From Mycolicibacterium confluentis (lineage in GTDB: Bacteria; Actinomycetota; Actinomycetes; Mycobacteriales; Mycobacteriaceae): DNA of 64,000 nucleotides. Under the pieces are notes generated by a model. The model did not search any database. It worked only from the letters and a program-made list of their open reading frames with translations, and was not told the DNA's origin. This document shows positions 20,058 to 29,354 of this stretch, one piece after another. Position numbers and translations under genes: made by a program. How positions within the stretch are numbered: position 1 is the stretch's first letter; each line of letters starts with the position of its first letter. The DNA lies in the NCBI RefSeq assembly GCF_010729895.1, contig NZ_AP022612.1, positions 3,224,001-3,288,000 of the forward strand. Direction: 5' to 3'.

Positions 20058-20882
20058 ATGAGCTCATTCGTGACCGACGGACCCGTCGACCCGACCCCCG
20101 CCGAACGACCCGCCGACGCCCGCCCCGAGGCACCCTCGGAGCTGCCGCTGACCGGCGAGCGCACGATTCCCGGTTTGGACATCGAGAACTACTGGTTCCG
20201 CCGCCACGAGGTGGTTTACCTGCAGCTTGCCGACCGCTGCGCGGGCAGAGACGTGCTCGAAGCCGGTTTCGGCGAGGGCTACGGGGCCGATCTGCTCGCC
20301 GGCGTCGCGCGCCGCGTGATCGGCGTGGACTACGACGAATCCGCGGTCGCGCACGTCCAAGCGCGGTACCCCCGAGTCGAGGCGCACCAGGGCAATCTGG
20401 CCGAGCTTCCGCTTCCCGACGCGTCCGTCGACGTTGTGGTCAACTTCCAGGTCATCGAACATCTGTGGGATCAGTCACAGTTCGTCTCGGAGTGTCTGCG
20501 GGTGCTTCGCCCGGGCGGCCTGCTGCTGATGTCGACGCCCAACCGGATCACCTTCACGCCCGGCAGCGACACCCCCGTCAACCCGTTCCACACCCGCGAA
20601 CTCAACGCGGCAGAACTGACCGAACTGCTCGTCGACGGGGGCTTCCACCTGGAGGCCATGTACGGGGTGTTCCACGGCCCGGCCCTGGAGGCACTCGACG
20701 CCAAGCACGGCGGGTCCATCATCTCCGCGCAGATCGCCCGGGCCCTGGCCGACGCGCCCTGGCCCGAGGATCTGCTGGCCGATGTGGCGGGCGTGACCAG
20801 CGCGGACTTCGACCTGCTGCGCGACTCCGAACGTGACATCGACGAGAGCCTCGATCTAGTGGCGATTGCGGTACGCCCGTGA
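20058..20882 (+). CDS. SAM-dependent methyltransferase of the MGLP cluster (Rv3030-like)
   Basis: A 274-residue class I methyltransferase. The SAM motif is VLEAGFGEGYGADLLAG (about residues 65-81), followed by VIGVDYD and VVVNFQVIEHLWD. By position it matches Rv3030, which studies of methylglucose lipopolysaccharide (MGLP) placed in the MGLP gene cluster. Methylation of glucose in that polysaccharide is the likely role. A TAGCCT hexamer at 20043-20048 lies nine bases before the ATG. The stop overlaps the GTG of the next gene by four bases. Confidence 0.82.
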   Translation: MSSFVTDGPVDPTPAERPADARPEAPSELPLTGERTIPGLDIENYWFRRHEVVYLQLADRCAGRDVLEAGFGEGYGADLLAGVARRVIGVDYDESAVAHVQARYPRVEAHQGNLAELPLPDASVDVVVNFQVIEHLWDQSQFVSECLRVLRPGGLLLMSTPNRITFTPGSDTPVNPFHTRELNAAELTELLVDGGFHLEAMYGVFHGPALEALDAKHGGSIISAQIARALADAPWPEDLLADVAGVTSADFDLLRDSERDIDESLDLVAIAVRP

Positions 20883-22408
20883 AAGAAGTCCCGGGGCTTT
20901 TCACCCTCGTCCTGCACACCCACCTGCCGTGGCTTGCGCATCATGGTCGCTGGCCGGTCGGTGAGGAGTGGCTGTACCAGTCCTGGTCGGCGGCCTACCT
21001 GCCGCTGATGCGCGTGCTGCGCACGCTGGCCGCCGAGGATCGGCGCGGCCTGCTCACGCTCGGGATGACGCCCGTGGTCACCGCGCAACTCGATGACCCC
21101 TACTGCCTCGACGGCATGCGGCACTGGCTCGCCAATTGGCGGTTGCGTGCGCTGCAGGCCACCACCTCGGATTCAGAATCCCTGCGCGAGTTCGGGATTC
21201 GCGAGCTTGCCGAGGCCACGCAGGCGATCGAGGACTTCGAGACGCTGTGGCGTCACGGCGCGAGCCCACTGCTGCGCGAACTGGTCGACGGCCAGACCAT
21301 CGAGCTGCTCGGCGGTCCGTTGGCTCATCCGTTCCAGCCACTGCTGCATCCGCGCCTGCGGGAGTTCGCGCTCCGCGAGGGCCTGGCCGACGCCCAGCAC
21401 CGCTTCGCCCACACCCCGACCGGCATCTGGGCCCCCGAATGCGCCTACGCCCCCGGAATGGAGCGCGACTACAGCGCTGCCGGGGTCGGCCACTTCATGG
21501 TCGACGGTCCGTCACTGCACGGCGACACCGCGCTTGGCCGCCCGGTCGGCGACAGCGACGTCCTGGCCTTCGGACGCGACCTGCAGGTCAGCTACCGCGT
21601 GTGGTCGCCGAAGTCCGGTTACCCCGGCCACGCGGCCTACCGCGACTTCCACACCTACGACCACACCACGGGCCTCAAGCCCGCGCGCGTCACGGGCCGC
21701 AACGTCCCCTCGGACGCCAAGGCGCCGTATGACCCGCAGCGCGCGGACGCCGCGATCGACGCCCACGTCGCCGACTTCGTCGACGTCATCCGCCGTCGCC
21801 TCATCGCGGAGTCCGAGCGGATCGGCAGGCCCGCGCACGTCGTGGCCGCGTTCGACACCGAACTGTTCGGACACTGGTGGTACGAGGGCCCGACGTGGCT
21901 GGGACGCGTGCTGCGGGCGCTGCCCGAGGCCGGCGTCCAGGTCGGCACCCTGCGGGACGCGACCGCCGGCGGATATGTCGGCAGCCCCGTCGAATTGCCG
22001 CCCAGCTCTTGGGGTTCCGGCAAGGACTGGCAAGTGTGGTCCGGTGAGAAGGTGGCCGACCTGGTCCAGCTCAACGCCGAGGTGGTCGACACCGCACTCA
22101 CCACGGTGGACAAGGTGCTGGCCCAGACCGACGCACCGGGACGCACCCCGGCGCGCAGCTTCGTGGCCGACCAGATCCTGCGCGAGACACTGCTGACGGT
22201 GTCGTCGGACTGGCCGTTCATGGTCAGCAAGGACTCGGCGGCGGAGTACGCGCGGTACCGCGCGCATCTGCACGCCCATGCAACGCGGGAGATCGCCGGC
22301 GCACTGGCCTCGGGGCGCGCCGACACCGCCACCCGACTGGCCGAGGGCTGGAACCGCGCCGACGGCCTGTTCGGCGCACTGGACGCCAGGCGGTTGCCAC
22401 GGCCATGA
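20879..22408 (+). CDS. GH57 alpha-glucan branching-type enzyme (Rv3031-like)
   Basis: The 509-residue protein has the GH57 family plan. LVLHTHLPWLAHHGRWPVGE marks motif 1, Glu187 in GIWAPECAYAP is the nucleophile, and Asp326 in AFDTELFGHWW is the acid/base. A helical C-terminal region holds the domain typical of bacterial branching enzymes. It would introduce or rearrange alpha-1,6 links in a cytoplasmic alpha-glucan, here the MGLP precursor. It overlaps both neighbours by four bases, so three genes are translated as a unit. Confidence 0.9.
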   Translation: MKEVPGLFTLVLHTHLPWLAHHGRWPVGEEWLYQSWSAAYLPLMRVLRTLAAEDRRGLLTLGMTPVVTAQLDDPYCLDGMRHWLANWRLRALQATTSDSESLREFGIRELAEATQAIEDFETLWRHGASPLLRELVDGQTIELLGGPLAHPFQPLLHPRLREFALREGLADAQHRFAHTPTGIWAPECAYAPGMERDYSAAGVGHFMVDGPSLHGDTALGRPVGDSDVLAFGRDLQVSYRVWSPKSGYPGHAAYRDFHTYDHTTGLKPARVTGRNVPSDAKAPYDPQRADAAIDAHVADFVDVIRRRLIAESERIGRPAHVVAAFDTELFGHWWYEGPTWLGRVLRALPEAGVQVGTLRDATAGGYVGSPVELPPSSWGSGKDWQVWSGEKVADLVQLNAEVVDTALTTVDKVLAQTDAPGRTPARSFVADQILRETLLTVSSDWPFMVSKDSAAEYARYRAHLHAHATREIAGALASGRADTATRLAEGWNRADGLFGALDARRLPRP

Positions 22409-23634
22409 AGATCCTGATGGTGTCGTGGGAGTACCCACCTGTCGTGATCGGCGGTCTCGGCCGCCACGTCCATCACCTGGCCACCGACCTGGTGGCCGCG
22501 GGCCATGAGGTCGTCGTGCTGTCGCGCCGACCGACCGGCACCGATCCCGCGTCGCACCCGACGACCGACACGGTCAGCGAGGGTGTGCGGGTCATCGCCG
22601 CCGCGCAGGACCCGCACGAGTTCACGTTCGGCACCGACATGATGGCCTGGACGCTGGCCATGGGCCATTCGATGGTCCGGGCCGGTTTCAGCCTGTCGGA
22701 CTGGCAACCCGATGTGGTGCACGCGCACGACTGGCTGGTCGCGCATCCCGCCGTCGCGCTGGCCGAATTCTTCGACGTGCCACTGGTCTCCACGATCCAT
22801 GCCACCGAAGCGGGACGGCACTCGGGCTGGGTTTCGGGTGCGGTCAGCAGGCAGGTGCACGCGCTGGAGTCATGGCTGGTCCACGAATCCGATTCGCTCA
22901 TCACGTGTTCGGCCTCGATGCGTGAGGAGATCACGACGCTGTTCGGCCCGGGTCTGGCCGAGATCACGGTCATCCCGAACGGAATCGACACCGACGGTTG
23001 GCCGTTCGCCAAACGCCTCCCCCACGACGGCGCCCCCGAACTGCTGTACTTCGGCCGCCTCGAGTACGAGAAGGGTGTGCACGACGCGATCGCCGCGCTG
23101 CCGCGCATCAGGAGGTCGCATCCGGGAACGACGCTGACGATCGCGGGCGACGGCACGCAGATGGACTTCCTGGTGGAGCAGGCGCGGAAGAACCGCGTGC
23201 TCAAGGCGACGAACTTCGTTGGCCGGGTCGATCATTCGCAGCTGCTGACGCTGCTACACCGCGCCGACGCCGCGGTGCTGCCCTCGCACTACGAGCCGTT
23301 CGGCATCGTGGCGCTGGAGGCGGCTGCGACGGGCACTCCGCTGGTCACGTCCAACGTCGGCGGTCTGGGTGAGGCCGTGATCGACGGGGACACCGGCTTG
23401 TCGTTCCCGCCGCGCGACGTCGCCGCACTCGCCGCCGCGGTGCGTGCGGCGCTCGACGACCCCGCCTCAGCGCAGCAGCGCGCCGAGGCCGCGCGGGCCC
23501 GACTCACGGGTGACTTCGCCTGGCCGACGGTGGCCGCCAACACCGCCGAGGTCTACCTGTCGGCCAAGCGTGGGGAACGTCAGCCGCAACCGCGACGCGT
23601 GATCGTGGAACGGCCGCTGCCCGACTACGGCTGA
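22405..23634 (+). CDS. GT4 alpha-1,4-glucosyltransferase (Rv3032-like)
   Basis: A 409-residue GT-B glycosyltransferase of family GT4. It has a glycine-rich KILMVSWEYPPVVIGGLGRHV N-terminus, HAHDW, a second Rossmann domain with YFGRLEYEKG, and the EPFGIVALE retaining motif (Glu-x7-Glu). In M. tuberculosis Rv3032 is reported to extend the alpha-1,4-glucan of MGLP and to contribute to capsular glucan. The ATG overlaps the GH57 stop by four bases. The next gene converges 17 bases away. Confidence 0.9.
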   Translation: MKILMVSWEYPPVVIGGLGRHVHHLATDLVAAGHEVVVLSRRPTGTDPASHPTTDTVSEGVRVIAAAQDPHEFTFGTDMMAWTLAMGHSMVRAGFSLSDWQPDVVHAHDWLVAHPAVALAEFFDVPLVSTIHATEAGRHSGWVSGAVSRQVHALESWLVHESDSLITCSASMREEITTLFGPGLAEITVIPNGIDTDGWPFAKRLPHDGAPELLYFGRLEYEKGVHDAIAALPRIRRSHPGTTLTIAGDGTQMDFLVEQARKNRVLKATNFVGRVDHSQLLTLLHRADAAVLPSHYEPFGIVALEAAATGTPLVTSNVGGLGEAVIDGDTGLSFPPRDVAALAAAVRAALDDPASAQQRAEAARARLTGDFAWPTVAANTAEVYLSAKRGERQPQPRRVIVERPLPDYG

Positions 23635-23651
23635 GGCTGACCCCGGAACCG

Positions 23652-24389
23652 CTACTTGGCGGCCTTCTTGCGTTCGATGTCGGCCAGTGCGGCCGCGAGT
23701 TCGGCGCGCTCGGCCGCGGTGGCCTCCCAGGACACCTTGCGGTTCTTGACCACCTTCGCGGGCGCACCCACGGCGATCGAGTAGTCCGGCACGTCACCCT
23801 TGACCACGGCGTGCGCGCCGAGCACACAGCCGCGCCCGATCGTGGTGCCGCGCAGGATGGTCACCTTGGCCGCGATCCAGGTGTCGGGTCCGATCCGCAC
23901 CGGGCCCTTGATGATGCCCTGGTCCTTGATCGGCATGTTGATGTCGTCCATCTTGTGGTCGAAGTCGCACACGTAACACCAGTCGGCCATCAGTGCGGAG
24001 TCACCGAGTTCGATGTCGAGGTAGGTGTTGATGACGTTGTCGCGGCCCAGCACCACCTTGTCGCCGATGCGCAGCGAACCCTCGTGGCAGCGGATGGTGT
24101 TCTTGTCGCCGATGTGCACCCAGCGGCCGATCTCCATCTGCGCCAACTCGGGCGTGGACTGGATCTCGACGTTCTTGCCGAGGAACACCATGCCGCGCGT
24201 GATGATGTGCGGGTTGGCCAGCTTGAACTTGAGCAGTCGCCAGTAGCGCACCAGATACCACGGTGTGTAGGCCCGGTTCGCCAGCACCCACTTGAGCGAG
24301 TCAACGGTCAGGAACTTGGCTTGACGCGGGTCGCGCAGCCGCGAACCCCGCCACCGCTTGTGGATCGGCGCACCCCACATGGTCGTCAT
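23652..24389 (-). CDS. Left-handed beta-helix acyltransferase (Rv3034c-like)
   Basis: The 245-residue protein has hexapeptide repeats across about residues 75-215 (for example VHIGDKNTI, LRIGDKVVLG, VRIGPDTWIAAK, TTIGRGCVLGAH) that make a left-handed beta-helix. This is the fold of sugar and lipid O-acyltransferases. In the MGLP cluster it is a candidate for adding acetyl or short acyl groups to the polysaccharide. The start ATG is preceded by TAGGCT at eight bases (24398-24403). No key residue seems lost. Confidence 0.83.
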   Translation of the reverse strand: MTTMWGAPIHKRWRGSRLRDPRQAKFLTVDSLKWVLANRAYTPWYLVRYWRLLKFKLANPHIITRGMVFLGKNVEIQSTPELAQMEIGRWVHIGDKNTIRCHEGSLRIGDKVVLGRDNVINTYLDIELGDSALMADWCYVCDFDHKMDDINMPIKDQGIIKGPVRIGPDTWIAAKVTILRGTTIGRGCVLGAHAVVKGDVPDYSIAVGAPAKVVKNRKVSWEATAAERAELAAALADIERKKAAK

Positions 24390-24469
24390 GGCCGGAAAGC
24401 CTACGCGAGGGCCGAATCACCGACGGGATACCCTCGTAGGCGCCCCGATCACATCGCGACCAGGAGGGA

Positions 24470-25774
24470 ATGACGCTGGTGCTACGGCGACTTGTCTCGC
24501 TGGCTGCCGTTCTGTCGGGGACGGTCCTGATCGCGAGCAGCCTCACGGCGTGCACCGACGACGACACCTGGGTGCAGGCCGCACCGGCCGGCGGTTGGGC
24601 CGCGCAGTACGCGGACGCGGCCAACAGCAGCTACACCGCCACCGAGGGCGCTGCGGATCTCGAGCTGGCCTGGACCAGGTCGGTCAAGGGCGATCTCGGT
24701 GCCGCGGTCGGACTTGGGGCACGTGGCTATCTGGTGGCCAACGCGCAGACTCCCGGCGGGTGCTCGCTGATGCTGTGGGAGAACGACAACAACGGCCGGC
24801 AGCGCTGGTGCACCCGTCTGGTGCAGGGCGGTGGCTTCGGCGGCGCGCTGATCGACGGCTTCGACAACGTCTACGTGGGCCAGCCCGGTGCCATCCTGTC
24901 GTTCCCGCCCACACAGTGGATCCGCTGGCGCCAGCAGGTGATCGGCATGCCGCACACCCCGCGTCTGCTCGGCGGCGGCCAGCTGCTGGTCGTGACGCAT
25001 CTGGGCCAGGTGCTGGTGTTCGACGCGCACCGCGGCACGGTCGTCGGCAACCCGCTGGACCTGGTCGAAGGGGTCGACCCGACCGACTCCCAGCGCGGCC
25101 TGGCCGACTGCGCACCGGCGCGGGCACGCTGCCCGGTGGCCGCGGCCCCCGCGTTCTCCCCCGCCTCCAACATCCTCGTCGTGACCCTGTGGCAGCCGGG
25201 CGCGCCGAAGTCGACCCTGATGGGCCTGCGGTACCGCCCCGGCCAGGAACCGCTGCTGACGCGCGAGTGGACCAGCGACGCCCCGACCGAGGGCGTGTTG
25301 GCCTCCCCGGCGTTGTCGGCCGACGGGTCGACGGTCTACGTCAACGGCCGCGATGACCGCCTGTGGGCGCTGCACGCCGACGACGGCAGCGTCAAATGGT
25401 CACTGCCACTGGAATACCTGGCGCAGACCCCGCCCACGGTGGCCCCCGACGGCACACTCATCGCGGGCGGCGGTCCCGGCGCGGCACTGACCGGCATCAA
25501 GGATTCCGGTGACCGTGGCGAAGTGGTGTGGCGCCGCGGCGACGTCGAGTCGTTGACCACCGCCAGCCAGGCCGGCACCGACCTCGCCTACACCGTCGCG
25601 ACCGAGGACGACGGGATGGCCCTGATCGCGTTCGATCCGCGCGACGGCCAGACCCGCAGCAGCCATCCCCTGCCGGAGGCCACGGGCTTCCCCGTCGGGG
25701 TGTCCGTCGCCGCCGATCGCAGCGTCGTAGCCGCCACCAGCGACGGTCAGGTCTACAGCCTGCGCGCCGAGTAG
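24470..25774 (+). CDS. PQQ-type beta-propeller lipoprotein (Rv3035-like)
   Basis: The 434-residue protein has a signal peptide ending in a lipobox (SSLTAC, near residue 28), then a beta-propeller with repeated blades such as GALIDGFDNVYVGQPG, VYVNGRDDRLWALHADDGSVKW and SDGQVYSLRAE. These resemble PQQ-binding-like repeats used as scaffolds, as in BamB. No enzyme residues are evident. It should face outwards on the membrane. An AGGAGGG sequence sits only two bases before this ATG; a GTG at 24479 has better spacing and may be the true start. Confidence 0.75.
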   Translation: MTLVLRRLVSLAAVLSGTVLIASSLTACTDDDTWVQAAPAGGWAAQYADAANSSYTATEGAADLELAWTRSVKGDLGAAVGLGARGYLVANAQTPGGCSLMLWENDNNGRQRWCTRLVQGGGFGGALIDGFDNVYVGQPGAILSFPPTQWIRWRQQVIGMPHTPRLLGGGQLLVVTHLGQVLVFDAHRGTVVGNPLDLVEGVDPTDSQRGLADCAPARARCPVAAAPAFSPASNILVVTLWQPGAPKSTLMGLRYRPGQEPLLTREWTSDAPTEGVLASPALSADGSTVYVNGRDDRLWALHADDGSVKWSLPLEYLAQTPPTVAPDGTLIAGGGPGAALTGIKDSGDRGEVVWRRGDVESLTTASQAGTDLAYTVATEDDGMALIAFDPRDGQTRSSHPLPEATGFPVGVSVAADRSVVAATSDGQVYSLRAE

Positions 25775-25775
25775 C

Positions 25776-26465
25776 TCAGGCGATCATCGAGTCGACCGGA
25801 CCGCGCGGAATGCTCACCTCGAACGCGCCGACAGCGCCGGACAGCACAGCGCCCCGATCGAAGAAGAAGACCAGCGTGTCGCCTGTGATCGCGAAGTTCT
25901 GATAGGTCAGCGGGTCCAGACCCGCTGCAGCCGGGAAGATCTCGGACTCACCGAACCGCTTGGCCACCTCGGCCTGCACGAGCGGCAGGATCACCGGGTA
26001 GGGGTCGGTGCCCTCATGGAACAGGTTCTCGATGGTGATCGGCTTGCGTAACCCCTGATCCCAGTTGAAGGTCTTGTAGAACGTCGTCGGGTGCGCGCCG
26101 CCGACGGATTCGTAGGCCTCGAGCACCAGGGTCTGGGTGCCCCGCGGGGGCACCGCGGACCCGTACTGGGTGGACTTGATCTCCAACGCGTACGGCGCGA
26201 CGCGGGAGTCCTGCGTCTTGGCCAGGTTCAGGAACCCGTCGCGGGTCGCCTTGATGTACTCGTGCACGGGCTTCTGGTCAGGGTAGTCGGCCGGGAAGCT
26301 GATCGACACCGAGTAGCCCGGATCGATGACCTGCACCTGGCACGTCGAACCCACCTGGACACCGGAGAGATCCGCACACTTGGGCGGTGCCGCCGAGGCG
26401 GTCGCCGCACCGAAACCACTGAACACCAACGCCGCTGCCACCGCGGCCACAGAACGCGTGCGCAT
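25776..26465 (-). CDS. Secreted DUF3298-type protein (TB22.2/Rv3036c-like)
   Basis: The 229-residue product has a signal peptide (MRTRSVAAVAAALVFSGF, cleaved after ASA) and a DUF3298/RsiV-like domain with FPADYPD, GAHPTTFYKTFNWD and TYQNFAITGDTLVFFFDRGA. The role is unknown. The ATG at 26465 follows a TATCGT hexamer by seven bases, a leaderless layout. The stop is one base from the convergent propeller gene. A tandem paralogue lies just upstream. Confidence 0.8.
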   Translation of the reverse strand: MRTRSVAAVAAALVFSGFGAATASAAPPKCADLSGVQVGSTCQVQVIDPGYSVSISFPADYPDQKPVHEYIKATRDGFLNLAKTQDSRVAPYALEIKSTQYGSAVPPRGTQTLVLEAYESVGGAHPTTFYKTFNWDQGLRKPITIENLFHEGTDPYPVILPLVQAEVAKRFGESEIFPAAAGLDPLTYQNFAITGDTLVFFFDRGAVLSGAVGAFEVSIPRGPVDSMIA

Positions 26466-26486
26466 GGCCCACACGATACCGAGCTC

Positions 26487-27158
26487 TCAGATCGCCAGCG
26501 GGGGAAGCTCCGAGCGTGGAATCTGCACGGCCTGGGCCCCGGCGGCGCCGGCCAGCAGGGCGCCGCGGTCGAAATGGAAGACGACGTGCGACGGCGTGAT
26601 CGAGAAGTTCTGGTAGTTCGCCGGGTCTCGTCCCGCCGAAGGCGACACCAGATCGGGCACCCCGAGGCGTTCGGTCAGGTCGCGCTCGACGATCGGGGCG
26701 ATGATGTCGAGAGGATCGGCGGTGGCGAACAGGGTGTCCAGCGTGATGGCCCGCTTCTGCGCGAGGTCGTAGTTGAACGACTTGAACCACGTGTTCGGGT
26801 GGGCGCCGCCGAAGTTCTGATACACCTCGAAGGTCACCGACCGGGTGGTCTCGGTGGCGTCGAGCAGAGGTTTGATTTCCAAGGCGTGCGGCAGATTTCG
26901 GGCATCCGGGGCGCGGGCCTCGTCGGTGAACTCCGCACGCGTGGTGGTGATGAAGTCGGTGACCGCGGGCTCATCGGGGTAGGCGATCGGAAAGGCCGCG
27001 TCCAGGATGAAGGCCGGGTCCTCGACATGCACGCGGCACAGACCGTCGGGGTCGACGGCCCCACCCATTCCGCTGCACAGTTCCACGGCCGCGGCCGTCG
27101 GCGCCGACCAGAGCGCAGTGGCCGCGGCCACCGCGGCGGCCGCCAGGGTCCGTCTCAT
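26487..27158 (-). CDS. Secreted DUF3298-type protein, tandem paralogue
   Basis: The 223-residue product has a signal peptide (MRRTLAAAAVAAATALWSA) and shares FPIAYPDEP, GAHPNTWFKSFNYD, NYQNFSITPSHVVFHFDRGA and the C-terminal PRSELP with its neighbour, so it is a local duplication. Two cysteines near the N-terminus (LCSGM, LCRV) align with those of the paralogue and could form a disulphide. TACGCT lies six bases before the ATG. Each copy therefore seems to have its own promoter, and they may be expressed differently. The function is unknown. Confidence 0.78.
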   Translation of the reverse strand: MRRTLAAAAVAAATALWSAPTAAAVELCSGMGGAVDPDGLCRVHVEDPAFILDAAFPIAYPDEPAVTDFITTTRAEFTDEARAPDARNLPHALEIKPLLDATETTRSVTFEVYQNFGGAHPNTWFKSFNYDLAQKRAITLDTLFATADPLDIIAPIVERDLTERLGVPDLVSPSAGRDPANYQNFSITPSHVVFHFDRGALLAGAAGAQAVQIPRSELPPLAI

Positions 27159-27171
27159 ACTCGCAGCGTAG

Positions 27172-28347
27172 TCAGATCGATGCTGCGACAGGCACCGATC
27201 GGCAGATGAACGCGCGCCGACGGGCATTCGCGCCCGCCCCGATGCGCGTGATGACCACCGACAGCGACACCGTCCCCCGCAGTCGGAGGCGACGGCGCAG
27301 TTCGTCCGGGTTGACGTTCACACCGCGCACCAGAATTTCCAGGACACCGCAGTCATGCACCGAGAGCGCCTGCCGCAGAGCCTTTTCGGTGAACGCCAAC
27401 TCCTCGATCACCTCGAAGCCGCGAACCCCCGGCGGCACCGTGTCCCCCGAGAGGTAGGCGATCTCGGGGTCCAGCTGCCACAACCCGTGCCGGGCGGCGT
27501 AGTGACGCACCAGACCTGCGCGCACCACGGCCCCGTCGGGATCGACGATCCAGCGCCCGACCGGGCCGACCTCGCAGTCGGAGTCCTCGGCGTCGGTGAG
27601 TTGTTCACCGGTGTCGAGCACGGTGGCGCGTCGGGTCACCCCGGACTCCCCCAGGCCCGGCGACCACAGGCAGGCCTCGCGCACCGAACCGGCCCAGGAC
27701 GTGATCTCCACCTCGCCGCGAAAGCCCATGTCCCCCAGTGCATCGAAGTCGATCCCGGGCGCGCATTTGACGGCGAGATCGCGGTCCGAACAGACCTCGA
27801 GCAGATCGTCGAGGGCCGGCATGTACTCCCGCGGGTCGAATCTGCGCCGGCCCTCGCTGCGGCGCGCCGGGTCGGCCACGACAGCCGCATCACGCGTGAC
27901 GGGATGCAGTGCGTCGGCGCGGCAGATCAGCACCTCGCCGCCGAGGTTGTGCCGCGCCATCGCGACCCGCACGGGGTCGAGGTCACTGCCCACGACCTCT
28001 GCCGCGGTGCGCCGCAGTGCAGCCAGGTCGGCGCCCACCGAACACGTCACGTCGTGGACGACCCGGCCTGCCAGACGCAAAGCCCGATGCGCGGCGACGG
28101 GTTCGGCGGTGGCCTGCTGCAGGGCCTCGTCGGTGAACAGCCACTGCCCCGCGTCGGGCAGTTTGGCGACGGCCCTGCGGCGCAGCAGCGTGGTCTCGAT
28201 GAGCACCGGGGCGCGCGCAGCGTGACGCTCCCGCACCACCGCGACATCCCGCACGCCGTCCAACGACGGCAGCGCGGCGACGTCGGCCAGGGCCGCGACG
28301 CCCTCGTCCGACGTCAGGTAGGCGACGTCGTCGAGTGTGAACTTCAG
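27172..28347 (-). CDS. SAM methyltransferase with THUMP-like domain (Rv3037c-like)
   Basis: The class I core shows VHDVTCSVGADLAAL, VVGSDLDPVRVAMARHNL and VVADPARR; the C-terminal part resembles the THUMP-like domain that follows it in this family. It has been linked by position to MGLP methylation, but the fold also suits an RNA methyltransferase. The start is uncertain. No ATG, GTG or TTG lies in frame at the expected N-terminus. The best fit is CTG at 28347, overlapping the upstream stop as CTGA, with GGAG 14 bases before it. A longer frame to 28467 would overlap the neighbour by 120 bases, and a TTG about 28 codons downstream would cut into the domain. Confidence 0.75.
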   Translation of the reverse strand: MKFTLDDVAYLTSDEGVAALADVAALPSLDGVRDVAVVRERHAARAPVLIETTLLRRRAVAKLPDAGQWLFTDEALQQATAEPVAAHRALRLAGRVVHDVTCSVGADLAALRRTAAEVVGSDLDPVRVAMARHNLGGEVLICRADALHPVTRDAAVVADPARRSEGRRRFDPREYMPALDDLLEVCSDRDLAVKCAPGIDFDALGDMGFRGEVEITSWAGSVREACLWSPGLGESGVTRRATVLDTGEQLTDAEDSDCEVGPVGRWIVDPDGAVVRAGLVRHYAARHGLWQLDPEIAYLSGDTVPPGVRGFEVIEELAFTEKALRQALSVHDCGVLEILVRGVNVNPDELRRRLRLRGTVSLSVVITRIGAGANARRRAFICRSVPVAASI

Positions 28348-29318
28348 GAGGGCTTCACTCCGGTGATCATCACGTTGTAGAACCAGCCCTTGGGCACCAC
28401 CCGGCGCCACACGTTGGCGTCGACCCAGCTGAGTGACGTCCAACTGCCGAAGGCGAACTTCGCCCACCCCCAGCCCAGCTTGCCGGGCGGGACGGCGGCT
28501 TCGAAGGTGCGGACCGGCCAGCCCAGCATGGCGGCGGTGAACTCCTCACTGGCGGTGCGCACGTCGACGGCGCCGGCGTTGCGGGCCATGCGCTCGAGAT
28601 CGGCGGGATCGAAGGTGTGCAGATCGACGACGGCCTCCAGGGCGGCGGCGCGCGAGGACTCGTCGAGTTCGGTCTGCGGGCGCCGCCAGTCACGCAGGAA
28701 CGGCAGCTTGGTGACGTTGGTGGCGACGTGCCACGTCAGCGTCGACAGTTCGCGCGCATAGCGGTTGCCGATCGTGGTGGGCTCTCCGGCGAAGACGAAC
28801 CGCCCGCCCGGCTTGAGCACGCGGACCACCTCGCGCAGCGACAGTTCCACATCCGGGATGTGGTGGAGCACGGCGTGGCCGACCACGAGGTCGAAGGTGT
28901 TGTCCTCATACGGGATGCCCTCGGCGTCGGCGACCTTGCCGTCGATGTCCAGGCCCAGCGACTGCCCGTTGCGGGTGGCGACCTTGACCATGCCCGGCGA
29001 CAGGTCGGTCACCGATCCGCGCCGCGCGACGCCGGCCTGGATGAGGTTGAGCAGGAAGAACCCGGTTCCGCAGCCCAGTTCAAGCGCCCGGTCGTAGGGC
29101 AGCTCGCGCTGGATCTCCTCGGGCACCGCGGCGTCGAAGCGGCCCCGCGCGTAGTCGACGCAGCGCTGGTCGTAGGAGATCGACCACTTGTCGTCGTAGG
29201 TCTCGGCTTCCCAGTCGTGGTAGAGGACCTGGGCGAGCTTAGTGTCCTTGAGGGCGGCCTCGACCTGTTCCGCGGTGGCGTGCGGGTTGGGAGCCGGGGA
29301 TTCGTGCGTGCTCGTCAT
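28344..29318 (-). CDS. SAM-dependent methyltransferase (Rv3038c-like)
   Basis: A 324-residue class I methyltransferase. The SAM motif is ALELGCGTGFFLLNL (about 78-92), followed by VTDLSPGMV, DAEGIPYEDNTFD and AVLHHIPD, typical of small-molecule or lipid methyltransferases. A C-terminal tail with several tryptophans is unusual. It lies in the same operon as the downstream THUMP-like methyltransferase, overlapping it by four bases. TAGGCT lies eight bases before the ATG. The substrate is not known. Confidence 0.83.
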   Translation of the reverse strand: MTSTHESPAPNPHATAEQVEAALKDTKLAQVLYHDWEAETYDDKWSISYDQRCVDYARGRFDAAVPEEIQRELPYDRALELGCGTGFFLLNLIQAGVARRGSVTDLSPGMVKVATRNGQSLGLDIDGKVADAEGIPYEDNTFDLVVGHAVLHHIPDVELSLREVVRVLKPGGRFVFAGEPTTIGNRYARELSTLTWHVATNVTKLPFLRDWRRPQTELDESSRAAALEAVVDLHTFDPADLERMARNAGAVDVRTASEEFTAAMLGWPVRTFEAAVPPGKLGWGWAKFAFGSWTSLSWVDANVWRRVVPKGWFYNVMITGVKPS

Positions 29319-29354
29319 GGCACGAAAGCCTAGCGGGCGTTCCCGGCCGGTGTG

